NCBI GenBank assembly: GCA_021372535.1
Contig: JAJFUH010000107.1
Location: forward strand, 45,894-109,893
DNA length: 64,000 nucleotides
Direction: 5' to 3'
Source of the DNA: a bacterium
Lineage (GTDB): Bacteria; Latescibacterota; Latescibacteria; Latescibacterales; Latescibacteraceae
In this document: positions 47,861-56,235 of the stretch, piece after piece
Position numbering within the stretch: the stretch's first letter is position 1
How the letters are laid out: each line of letters opens with the position of its first letter
Translations under genes and position numbers: made by a program
Notes under the pieces: model-generated
Databases searched by the model: none
Seen by the model: only the letters and a program-made list of their open reading frames with translations
Told to the model about the DNA's origin: nothing

Positions 47861-49750
47861 ATGATGAGACGTTTGATTTCACCCGGTAACCGGATAATCA
47901 CCGCTGGTGTCATTCTGCTGCTCCTGAACGTGCTCGCCGTGGGCTGCCGTAAACCGGCCGACACGAAAATTCCCGGTAAGCCGGCAAAACTTCTCTCTGT
48001 ACGTAAAATCGTTGTTCTGAATGACAACTGGCATTTCCAGATCGATGTCAACGACATCGGTGAACAGGAACGCTGGTATGCCGGGGATTTCGACAGGAAT
48101 GCATGGACTCCCGTAACCGTTCCGGGTGCATGGGATTGCTACGATGAGGCCCTGTGGGGTTACGAGGGCATCGGCTGGTACGCGACGACGATCGATCTGG
48201 GAGATTTCGATGCCGATAAGCGTACGGAGCTCATTTTCAACCGGGTCATGTATTACAGCAGGGTATGGATCGACGGCGAATACATCGGTGAAAACATCGG
48301 CGGCTATCTTCCGTTCTCGTTCGATGTGACCGATCACCTTCAGCCCGGCAAAACCAGTACCCTTGTGCTCAGGGTAGACAACCGGCCGAGAATAGAATGG
48401 CTTCCCGCGGCGAAACGGATCGAATGGATGCAGTACGGCGGGATTCTGCAGCCGGTGAGGCTTGTCGGAACATCGAAAACCCGTATCGCCGATCTGGCGG
48501 TCACTGCGGTACCCGATAAAGGCGGCGCAAACGTTTCCTGTACCGTTGAGATTTCGAATACGGCCGACACGGATAACGAGCTCGTCCTTTCCGTGGAAAT
48601 CGAGGGTGTCACCGGTCAGGCGGACACCACCGTGAATGTTCACACCGGACCCGGCGAAACCACGAAAGTCCCCGTCGAAATCTCGATCGAAAAAGCCGAA
48701 GCATGGTCTCCCGATTCCCCGGTGTTGTATACCGTTACTGCCAGCCTGACACACAATGGGGACATCATCGACACCGTTTCAGACCGGTTCGGGATAAGAG
48801 CCGTAACTACGAACGGCACCGATATTCTCCTCAACGGAATCCCTGTCACCATCAAGGGAGTCAACCGTTACGACGATTACGACAGGATGGGCCCCGTTGT
48901 TCCCACGGATGTCTTACGCCGGGAGCTGAAACTCATGAAACAGGTCGGGATCAACACCATCCGCGTTCACTATCCCCAGTCGCCCGATCTGTTATCGCTG
49001 TACGACGAGTACGGATTCATGATGATAGAAGAAGTTCCGATCAACTGGTGGGGTCAGGACTGGTGGGGCAGGGACGGGGTGAATCAGAGCCTCGAAATCC
49101 TCGATCAGGCGAAACCTGTGCTGAGAAAAATGGTCGCGCGCGACAAGAATCACCCCTGCGTTATCATCTGGAGCATGGCGAACGAAAGTAAAACGAACAA
49201 TGACATCGGTATAACCGTGATGCGTGAGCTGATCCGTCTGGCGAAGTCGCTCGACAAAACCCGTCTCGTCACGTTCGTTGCCAATGGGGATCCACGGGAA
49301 CATCGCGCGTTCGATGAGGCGGATATCGTCTGTTTCAACAAGTACTATGGAATTTTCGAGGGCCAGTTATGCCGTCACACCGCCCAGATCGATTCGTTTG
49401 CATACCAGCCGACTGTCAATATCCTGACGCTCATGCGGAGCTATTTCGGTAATAAGCCGATCGTCATTACCGAATTCGGCGCCCGCGGTATCAGAACCAT
49501 TCACGGTGATGTCTACTATTCGGAAGATTTTCAGGCTGCCTATATATCGAGAATATGGGATGCGATCCGGAGTGTTCATGGGATTTCGGGAGGCGTGCTC
49601 TGGTGCTGGGCCGATTATTATCACCGCAGAGATTTCTTCGACTATGCTGTTTTCGGCCCCTATGGTGTCGTGAGCGTTGACCGCAAACCCAAGTTTTCGC
49701 TCGATACGCTTGCACGGATGTACGGAGGTACTTTATCCGATAAGAAATAA
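47861..49750 (+). CDS. GH2-family beta-glycosidase lipoprotein
   Basis: A 629-residue enzyme. The N-terminus (LLLLNVLAVGCRK) is a lipoprotein signal with acylated Cys near residue 29, so it is membrane-anchored. Glycoside hydrolase family 2 order: sugar-binding jelly roll (about 50-205; RVWIDGEYIGENIGGYLPFSFD), Ig-like domain (about 210-315), and TIM barrel (about 320-620). Barrel motifs: ILLNGIPVTIKGVNRYDDY, INTIRVHYPQ, acid/base Glu in WSMANES and nucleophile Glu in VITEFGARG. Length matches beta-glucuronidase (about 600) better than the 1000-residue beta-galactosidases. The exact glycoside is unknown. Confidence 0.9.
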   Translation: MMRRLISPGNRIITAGVILLLLNVLAVGCRKPADTKIPGKPAKLLSVRKIVVLNDNWHFQIDVNDIGEQERWYAGDFDRNAWTPVTVPGAWDCYDEALWGYEGIGWYATTIDLGDFDADKRTELIFNRVMYYSRVWIDGEYIGENIGGYLPFSFDVTDHLQPGKTSTLVLRVDNRPRIEWLPAAKRIEWMQYGGILQPVRLVGTSKTRIADLAVTAVPDKGGANVSCTVEISNTADTDNELVLSVEIEGVTGQADTTVNVHTGPGETTKVPVEISIEKAEAWSPDSPVLYTVTASLTHNGDIIDTVSDRFGIRAVTTNGTDILLNGIPVTIKGVNRYDDYDRMGPVVPTDVLRRELKLMKQVGINTIRVHYPQSPDLLSLYDEYGFMMIEEVPINWWGQDWWGRDGVNQSLEILDQAKPVLRKMVARDKNHPCVIIWSMANESKTNNDIGITVMRELIRLAKSLDKTRLVTFVANGDPREHRAFDEADIVCFNKYYGIFEGQLCRHTAQIDSFAYQPTVNILTLMRSYFGNKPIVITEFGARGIRTIHGDVYYSEDFQAAYISRIWDAIRSVHGISGGVLWCWADYYHRRDFFDYAVFGPYGVVSVDRKPKFSLDTLARMYGGTLSDKK

Positions 49751-49858
49751 CACATCCGTCATGAGAGAAGTTCCGCCATTTGCGGACAGCTTTCATGGTC
49801 ACAGAAATATCGGCAGCCGGGCTGTTCGATATATATGGTAATACTCGGATAAACATGC

Positions 49859-51439
49859 TCATGCATACCACGGGCGTTTACGGTCGAGCTTTCCGCCGAG
49901 CACCTCCATGGCGATGTTGACATCGTCCACGATCTGAAAGTCGTACATGCCCACACATATGAAGTCGGCGCCGCCGTCGAACGCATACTTGAATCCCTCT
50001 TTCGGCTCGATTGCGCCGGCAGCGAGAACCTTGAAAGCAATCCATGGCTGGCTGAGTGTCCCCATGAACTCGATGGTCTCTTCCGGTTCGGTACACCAGA
50101 GATTGTCATGGTCTCCGAGTCCCTCTTTCGCTCCTTCGAGCCGGGCCGACCAGTAATCTGTCCGATGAAGCGTTTTTACCCAGAAATCCGGTATAACACC
50201 CTGTTCGACGCATTTTTTGACCGTATAGAGGTCATGCGCCCCGATACCGGCGGGGATGCCATTCTGACGGATGAGGTCGATCGCCTTCCCGACCGGCTCG
50301 ACATTCCCCTCGCGGGCGTATTGGTCAGCGCTTGCGCCGTGCACATAACACGCGCTCGCGCCGAAATCGACACACCGCTTCGCTCCCTCGATGATGTTGT
50401 CCGATGTGGTATTGGGTATGAATTTGATTTTGCCGATGCCACGGCGCCAGTATTCGTCCATGACACCCGACAGAATCGGATTTGTGAGAAAGGCGTTGAT
50501 TCCGCACTTCTCGGCAAGCATGAACGTTTCGAATATCTTCGCCTTGTGGTGGTATGCCTTGACGAGATTGGAGACATAGAGGAGATCGCGGGCGTGGACG
50601 AAGCCGTTGATCAGGTTCCCGCCGAGGATGACGCGGCTCAGTCCGAGATTCTTGATTTGAGCCTGCGGAACCTTCTCTTTGAGGTTTTCCATGCTCGTGA
50701 AGCTGAAGGTCTTGGCTGTCGCGCGAGAGACCGCATCGGCCTGAAATTCCTTGAGGCGCTTCTCCTCGTAGCTCTCCCATCCGAGTTTCCTGAGCACTGC
50801 AATGATGAATATCCCGAGTACCGGGAATGTGGCGAGACTTTTGAAAAGCTCGCGGCGGCCGATTGAAGGGGGGGTATCATGGTTTTCGCCCGTCTGCTGC
50901 GACGCCTCTTTGGGGAGTGGTTGAGCGACCGAATCACCGGTGCGTTTTAATCGCAGATATGCAACATACCGGTCGAGCCCGAGGAATGTCCCGGTCGGAA
51001 AAAGCGCCACCACAATCAGAGCGATGAGTTCCACGAGGTTTTTATCAACGATCAGGTAGCTTCCCTCGGTTATAACACCGTAATCCATGCCGATGAACGG
51101 AGGATTGGCGACATAGTACAGAAAAAGAAGGACAATGCCGAAAACGGCTGAGGGGCGGGTTAACAGACCGGCCATGAGTCCCAGTCCGATGAGTGTGAGT
51201 CCCCAGATGTTGAGGAAATCGACTACGGAAAGGACGGAGGGTGTGTCAGCAATCCAGTGGAATATCGGGGAGAATATCCACTTGGAAATGGCGAGAAATC
51301 CCTTGGATGTCCAGTCAGGGGTATAAATCTTGGCGACACCCTCGTAGAGAAAGTGCCATCCGACAGCCACGCGGAGCAGCGTGAGAGCGGAAAGCTGAAT
51401 GAGGGTAACGGGTCGGTCCGGTTCGCTGCGAGGTATCAT
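49859..51439 (-). CDS. DoxX membrane domain fused to TIM-barrel domain with internal Tat motif
   Basis: A 526-residue fusion. Residues about 15-160 are a DoxX-like domain with four membrane helices (TLLRVAVGWHFLYEGVAKIY, FLNIWGLTLIGLGLMAGLL, LVELIALIVVALFPTG). After a polar linker, GRRELFKS with Arg195-Arg196 precedes another hydrophobic segment (203-217), a Tat-like signal inside the protein. Residues about 240-526 form a TIM-barrel-like domain: VILGGNLINGF, AFLTNPILS, IKFIPNTTSDN, GAIEPKEGFKYAFDGGADFICVGMYDFQI. The barrel probably lies in the periplasm. DoxX proteins are linked to quinone or sulfur redox. The barrel resembles enzymes acting on sugars or aldehydes; its reaction is unknown. 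Confidence 0.75.
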   Translation of the reverse strand: MIPRSEPDRPVTLIQLSALTLLRVAVGWHFLYEGVAKIYTPDWTSKGFLAISKWIFSPIFHWIADTPSVLSVVDFLNIWGLTLIGLGLMAGLLTRPSAVFGIVLLFLYYVANPPFIGMDYGVITEGSYLIVDKNLVELIALIVVALFPTGTFLGLDRYVAYLRLKRTGDSVAQPLPKEASQQTGENHDTPPSIGRRELFKSLATFPVLGIFIIAVLRKLGWESYEEKRLKEFQADAVSRATAKTFSFTSMENLKEKVPQAQIKNLGLSRVILGGNLINGFVHARDLLYVSNLVKAYHHKAKIFETFMLAEKCGINAFLTNPILSGVMDEYWRRGIGKIKFIPNTTSDNIIEGAKRCVDFGASACYVHGASADQYAREGNVEPVGKAIDLIRQNGIPAGIGAHDLYTVKKCVEQGVIPDFWVKTLHRTDYWSARLEGAKEGLGDHDNLWCTEPEETIEFMGTLSQPWIAFKVLAAGAIEPKEGFKYAFDGGADFICVGMYDFQIVDDVNIAMEVLGGKLDRKRPWYA

Positions 51440-51600
51440 GATCTTGTTTTCCCCTTTCGAGCGGCTGAATCGAGTATTATGGGTTATAAGAACAGATCAA
51501 TCATGAATCGGCAGAACTGCGAATGGTATTTTTTCACACGCCCGGTTATAATACATGCAGATATAGAATGTGTTTAATCTTTTCTTTATTTCTCCGTTGA

Positions 51601-51649
51601 TTAAACAGTAACATCGGATAACCTCATGCTGAACTGGTTTCAGCATCGT
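51601..51649 (+). repeat. ~49-bp dispersed repeat, copy 2
   Basis: Starts TTAAACAGTAACAT and ends GAACTGGTTTCAGCATC. Same length as, and clearly related to, 19251-19299. The end is a near palindrome (GCTGAACTGGTTTCAGC). Confidence 0.55.
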
Positions 51650-51705
51650 TTTAAATCACTACGGGCACCTATATTGCCCGTTCGATTGCAACCTGGTATT
51701 ATATA

Positions 51706-51752
51706 TTGTGCCTTGGTGCCTTTGTGGTGAAAAATCTTCATAAATAATCCGG
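51706..51752 (+). repeat. Dispersed repeat R, copy 2 (right part only)
   Basis: TGTGCCTTGGTGCC...GTGGTGAAAAATCTTCATAA...ATCCGG, matching the right part of the copies at 44031-44078 and 56150-56189. Confidence 0.55.
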
Positions 51753-51853
51753 ATATTATTTTCACAAATTTATCATAATTCTCCGTATTGTCAATGTTAA
51801 TAAAAAATCCGTGTTCATCAGTAGTCTATTGAATCTTGAAAAGGTAAAAAAAG

Positions 51854-51887
51854 GGGGCCGCTTTCTGTTGTCGCGGGAAGCAGCCCC
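51854..51887 (-). terminator. Rho-independent terminator of YdjC paralog B
   Basis: On the minus strand, GGGGCTGCTT pairs with AAGCGGCCCC (10 bp, one G-U), followed by a run of seven T, 55 bases after the gene stop. Confidence 0.85.
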
Positions 51888-51941
51888 ATTTCAGTTTGTA
51901 TATACAGGCAGGATTACAAAATTCCTGTTGAGAGATAATGT

Positions 51942-52820
51942 CTACCGTTTCTTTTGTTCTTTCCATAAATCGGTATAACTGACCAGCTTGATGCCTTTGG
52001 CCAGAATCATCGATTTAACCTCGATGCTGGTGAGGACCCCTAATTCAGCCGCACGGTGGGCGCCGACCCCGCCATTGGTAAAGATGTGATCGGGCTGGGT
52101 ATGAATGAGGGCATCCTGTTCCGGCGATTCTATTCCGATATGACAAACCCATAGCCATAATCCCGGTTTGAGCTCCTGAAGCATTTTTACTGCGGCATCT
52201 TTTTTCTGGGCTACCGGGACAGTATAGACACTGCCGGGACTTCCTTCACCAAGCTCGGACGATATGGGTACATTATTTTCTTTTGCGATGGTTTTGATGA
52301 CATTTTCGAGGCCCGGATAGTCGTTCAATTCCATATAATGGGTATCGACATACTGGACATTAATACCTTTTTTCTTTGCCAGAGCCACTTGTGCTCTCAG
52401 TTCCGCATCTATCTCTTCGATTTTGGGCTTATGCGCCCAGAGCACATCAGGTGATGTGTACAGAAATCCATCCTCGTCAACGATTGAGGATACCTTGTCA
52501 TACGGGAGCACCGGGCGCCATCTGTATCCGCGCCATTCACCCACCAGCGCGAGATGAACGCCGGTACACCAGCCCGGGTTTTTCCTGCACAGCTCGGCTG
52601 CGCCTTCAAACCACGGCCCCGGAACGATGATTGCGCCGCTTGTCAGGACTCCCTCATTGAAAGCTTTCTCGAAGCCTGCAAGTGATCCCTGGGTCATGCC
52701 CATGTCATCGCCGCGAACGATGACCCTGATATCCTGGGCACCTGCCGTTTGCGGAATTACCCAAACAGCAATACATAAAACGCAGAGTACAGCAGCAGCT
52801 TTAAACACTGTCTCTTTCAT
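51942..52820 (-). CDS. Secreted YdjC/ChbG-family carbohydrate deacetylase-like protein, paralog B
   Basis: A 292-residue exported protein. ATG at 52820 chosen because GGAGGAG lies 10 bases upstream. Signal peptide MKETVFKAAAVLCVLCIAVW to AGAQD. The same motifs as the paralog at 20783: VRGDDMGMTQGSL with metal-binding Asp pair, GVHLALVGEWRGYRWRPVLP, YVDTHYMEL and CHIGIESPEQDALIH. It stands alone between a terminator and a divergent esterase gene. The likely reaction is N-deacetylation of an acetylated sugar in the periplasm; not certain. Confidence 0.8.
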   Translation of the reverse strand: MKETVFKAAAVLCVLCIAVWVIPQTAGAQDIRVIVRGDDMGMTQGSLAGFEKAFNEGVLTSGAIIVPGPWFEGAAELCRKNPGWCTGVHLALVGEWRGYRWRPVLPYDKVSSIVDEDGFLYTSPDVLWAHKPKIEEIDAELRAQVALAKKKGINVQYVDTHYMELNDYPGLENVIKTIAKENNVPISSELGEGSPGSVYTVPVAQKKDAAVKMLQELKPGLWLWVCHIGIESPEQDALIHTQPDHIFTNGGVGAHRAAELGVLTSIEVKSMILAKGIKLVSYTDLWKEQKKR

Positions 52821-53037
52821 GACAGGGCTCCTCCTTTTGTGATTTTTTAAGTACTGGTTGCCTTGTTTAAATTTAAAATATATAATTATCTTATGCTGCG
52901 CTATAGTATTATTTGTATTTTTCTCATGATGTTTTCGGGTGCTGTTGATAATAAAATGACAGTTTATCAAGTCGTTGGGGCGCTATGCAAAATGAGGCCG
53001 CTTCGATTCATTTTCATGGTTGTAAAAAAGGAAGCGA

Positions 53038-53832
53038 ATGATGATGTTCAGAACTCGTGCTGTTCTCTGTGCCGTGACTTGTGCATTGTTGCTTATGTTT
53101 TCAGGTATTGCCGCCGAAAATACTAAAAATACTGCGGGGCCGAATGAGAAATTGTATGTTTTCCTTCTTATCGGACAATCCAATATGGCCGGGAGAGCCC
53201 CGATCGGGGACGAAGACAGGGCGCCCATCGAGCGGTGCTATCTGCTCAATGCCTCGGACGAGTGGGAAATCGCATCGAATCCGCTCAACAGGTATTCACG
53301 GTACCGGAAAGAGATGAGCATGCAGAAACTCAATCCCGGTTATACCTTTGCAAAGAAAATTCTCCGCTCGGACCCGTCCATAACCGTGGGTCTCGTGGTC
53401 AACGCACGCGGTGGAACGAGCATCTCACAGTGGAGCAGAGGGGGACTTCTCTACTCTGAGGCGGTGAGACGGGTAAAAATCGCACAGAAGACCGGCGTGC
53501 TGAAGGGAATTCTCTGGCATCAGGGCGAAGCGGACTGTTCCGATCCACTGTACCTTGACAAGCTGAAGGTATTGATCGGTAATTTCAGAGAGGACCTCGG
53601 GGCGCCAGACCTTCCCTTTATCGCCGGGCAGATAAACGGATCATGGCCGGTGAACGATCAGATTGCCAGACTCCCCCGTGAGGTTCCCTGTACCGGGTTT
53701 GCCTCATCCGAAGGATTGAATGTGCTCGATGACTGGCATTTCGACACCCCGGGCATGAGGATTTTCGGCGAACGCTATGCCGACGCGGTTCTGCCTTTTC
53801 TCGGGAAAAAACAGCAGAGGACCGTGAAATAA
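53038..53832 (+). CDS. Exported SASA/CE6-type acetylesterase
   Basis: A 264-residue protein with a signal peptide (MMMFRTRAVLCAVTCALLLM to GIAAE). It is an SGNH-like carbohydrate esterase of the sialate O-acetylesterase/acetylxylan esterase domain (SASA): block I LIGQSNMAG with nucleophile Ser, the VVNARGGTSIS glycine block, WHQGEAD, and a C-terminal Asp-x-x-His (DDWHFD). It removes O-acetyl groups from sugars or glycans. GGAAG precedes the ATG run at 53038. It is divergent from YdjC paralog B and upstream of the symporter pair, so deacetylation and uptake may be coordinated. Confidence 0.88.
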   Translation: MMMFRTRAVLCAVTCALLLMFSGIAAENTKNTAGPNEKLYVFLLIGQSNMAGRAPIGDEDRAPIERCYLLNASDEWEIASNPLNRYSRYRKEMSMQKLNPGYTFAKKILRSDPSITVGLVVNARGGTSISQWSRGGLLYSEAVRRVKIAQKTGVLKGILWHQGEADCSDPLYLDKLKVLIGNFREDLGAPDLPFIAGQINGSWPVNDQIARLPREVPCTGFASSEGLNVLDDWHFDTPGMRIFGERYADAVLPFLGKKQQRTVK

Positions 53833-54065
53833 AACCTTTGTAATCGAGGTCTGTGCAGAATAATAAGGTTCACATGGGCCTGTGTCGTTTCTCAGCCTGG
53901 TTTTATCTGAAAATGCATCTGCTGTTTCATGTGCCAAAGCCCCGGCCTGGTGTCGGGAGTCCCCGTAACGCCGTCATTCCCGAATCGCTGATAGGGAATC
54001 CTTTTTAAATGACTTGCAGGAATTTGGAATAAAACACATATGGTACATTGTCGGGAGGGATATCT

Positions 54066-56006
54066 TTGAAATACCTGAACACAATCGATTATACGGTCAT
54101 TCTGATCTATTTTTCGATACTTCTCGGTCTCGGTCTTGTGCTCAAAAAGATGGCGTCACGAAGCCTCGAAGATTACTTTCTCGGAGGCAGAAAGCTCCCC
54201 TGGTGGGCGCTCGGTGTCTCGGGAATGGCGTCGTATCTCGATATGACCGGCACCATGATCATTACATCGTTTCTGTTCATGCTCGGTCCCCGGGGACTGT
54301 TCATAGAGTTCCGGGGCGGCGCTGTCCTGCCGCTCGCTTTCATGCTCGTCTGGATGGGGAAATGGCACAGGCGGTCACGGTGTATAACCGGCGCCGAGTG
54401 GATGATATTCAGGTTCGGCGAGGGTTTCGGCGGTCAGTTTGCCCGTCTTACCGCGGCATTGGCAGCGATACTGCTCACTGTCGGCATGCTGGCATACCTC
54501 GTGAAAGGTGCAGGGCTTTTTCTGTCCATGTTCCTGCCTTTTTCTCCGCTCGCCTGCTCGCTCATCATGATAGGTGTCGCAGCGTTGTATACCATGGCTT
54601 CTGGTTTTTACGGCGTTGTGTTCATCGATCTTTTTCAATCAATGATCATTCTTGTTGCGGTTGTTGCGATTTCGCTCATGGCGTTCCTAAAACCATACGA
54701 TGTTCAGAGCCTCGCCGCACTGGCCCATAGTGTAACCGGCAGCGCCGAATGGACGAGTTCACGGCTGCAATGGTTTACATCCATGCCGCGGGGTTACGAA
54801 GCCTACCGTCACCTTGCGATGTTCGCGATGTTTTACTTCCTCCGCCAGATATTCGGTGGCATGTGCGCGGGGGACGACCCCAAGTATTTCGGCGCCCGCA
54901 GCGACCGTGAATGCGGCACGCTGACCTTCATGTGGACATCCCTCATGATGTTCCGGTGGCCCATGATGATGGCGTTTGCGGTGCTCGGACTTTTTCTCGT
55001 GCAGAATCTGTTTCCCGACCAGGGGGTGCTGATTCAGGCCGCCGATCTCATCAAGAATCACCTCGGCGCAGTCGACAAGAGCCGCTGGCCCGATGCTCTT
55101 GCCGGAATCATCAATGCTCCCGGCCATTATCCGGCGCTCGTCGCCGGTCTCTCCAATCTGCTGGGGGATGACTGGTCATCGAAACTCCAGCTTCTGAGTT
55201 TCGAGGGAACCGTCAATCCCGAGCGCATTCTTCCGGCTGTCATTCTCTATGACATACCGATGGGTTTCCGCGGGATGATTCTTGTGGCGCTCATCGCTGC
55301 GGCTATGACCACATTCGATTCCACGGTCAACAGGACGACGGGTTTCTTCATCCGTGATATCTATCAGCGGTATATGAGACCTTCAGCCCCGAACAGGGAA
55401 ATGATCGTTGCAAGCTGGGTTTTCATTGTCGTTCTCGTTGCGGTCGGGTTTGCCCTCGGATACTCGACAAGAAGCATCAACGATATTTGGGGATGGATCA
55501 ACATGAGTTTCGGAGCCGGTCTCCTTATCCCCAGTCTCATGCGGTTTTACTGGTGGCGTTACAACGGCGGAGGTTTTGCCCTCGGCACCGTTGTCGGGAT
55601 GGTTTTTGCCGTTGCACAGCGTTTCATGTTTCCCGAGCTCGACGAGCGTCTTCAGTTTGCGCTCGTAAGTGTTGTATCGTTCGCCGGCGCCGTTGCCGGA
55701 ACCTATTTGAGCAGGCCGACCGACCGGGCGATACTCGAAAACTTTTACCATAAAACCCGGCCGTTCGGTTTCTGGGGGCCGCTCAGGAAAAAAATGTCCC
55801 CTGATATCCGCGCCGGTATGGAACGGGAGCACCGCTACGATATCATCGCGCTTCCGTTTGTTCTTGGCTGGCAGATCACGCTTTTCATGCTGCCAATGCA
55901 GCTCATAATTAAATCCTATGGGGCATTCCGGGTTACATTTGCTGTCTGGGCCGTATGCTTCGCAGGGATGTACCTGTTCTGGTACCGTAAGCTGCCGGAA
56001 GGATGA
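54066..56006 (+). CDS. SSS-family Na+/solute symporter, tandem copy A (TTG start)
   Basis: A 646-residue membrane protein. The start is TTG at 54066, not the TTG at 54048: GGGAGG lies 7 bases before it, and the region aligns with the ATG start of the next gene (GGAGG, then a start and AATACCTGAACAC in both). With this start both copies are 646 residues. SSS features: EDYFLGGRKLPWWALGVSGMAS, YTMASGFYGVVFIDLFQS and IAAAMTTFDSTVNR. A C-terminal extension after the core (TRPFGFWGPLRKKM) precedes a last helix pair. A sugar or acidic-sugar substrate is likely from the context but unproven. Confidence 0.93.
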   Translation: MKYLNTIDYTVILIYFSILLGLGLVLKKMASRSLEDYFLGGRKLPWWALGVSGMASYLDMTGTMIITSFLFMLGPRGLFIEFRGGAVLPLAFMLVWMGKWHRRSRCITGAEWMIFRFGEGFGGQFARLTAALAAILLTVGMLAYLVKGAGLFLSMFLPFSPLACSLIMIGVAALYTMASGFYGVVFIDLFQSMIILVAVVAISLMAFLKPYDVQSLAALAHSVTGSAEWTSSRLQWFTSMPRGYEAYRHLAMFAMFYFLRQIFGGMCAGDDPKYFGARSDRECGTLTFMWTSLMMFRWPMMMAFAVLGLFLVQNLFPDQGVLIQAADLIKNHLGAVDKSRWPDALAGIINAPGHYPALVAGLSNLLGDDWSSKLQLLSFEGTVNPERILPAVILYDIPMGFRGMILVALIAAAMTTFDSTVNRTTGFFIRDIYQRYMRPSAPNREMIVASWVFIVVLVAVGFALGYSTRSINDIWGWINMSFGAGLLIPSLMRFYWWRYNGGGFALGTVVGMVFAVAQRFMFPELDERLQFALVSVVSFAGAVAGTYLSRPTDRAILENFYHKTRPFGFWGPLRKKMSPDIRAGMEREHRYDIIALPFVLGWQITLFMLPMQLIIKSYGAFRVTFAVWAVCFAGMYLFWYRKLPEG

Positions 56007-56061
56007 TTTTATCCGTGATGCGGGTGAGTGAGAGAAAACGGAGATACCCGATAAGTTCTCA

Positions 56062-56189
56062 AGATTCGATAGAACGCGGATTTACGCGGATTTGAGTTTA
56101 GTACCTTACCGATGTAACATTGCAGGGGTAATTCATGAATTACCCCTGCTCCGTGTCTCCGTGGTGAAATTTTTTATGAATATTTCCAG
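56062..56189 (+). repeat. Dispersed repeat R, copy 3, with 28-bp palindrome
   Basis: Begins AGATTCGATAGAACGCGG and ends GAATATTTCCAG. The central palindrome at 56122-56149 has arms GCAGGGGTAATTCA/TGAATTACCCCTGC, perfect over 28 bp. The copy at 61026-61153 is the same element reversed. Confidence 0.75.
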
Positions 56190-56235
56190 ATAAATTCGGA
56201 ATAGACACTAATCGTAAAATGTCAGGAGGATACCT

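Larger units (their letters stand above)
51440..51941. other. Gene-free region with several repeats and a terminator
   Basis: About 500 bp with no gene. It contains copy 2 of the 49-bp repeat (51601-51649), a hairpin CGGGCA/TGCCCG (51662-51680), copy 2 (partial) of repeat R (51706-51752) and the terminator of the YdjC gene (51854-51887). Confidence 0.55.

Noticed and set aside
52821-52970. 50-residue N-terminal extension of YdjC paralog B
   Set aside because: The extension is lysine- and histidine-rich without signal-peptide character, while GGAGGAG and a normal signal peptide support 52820.
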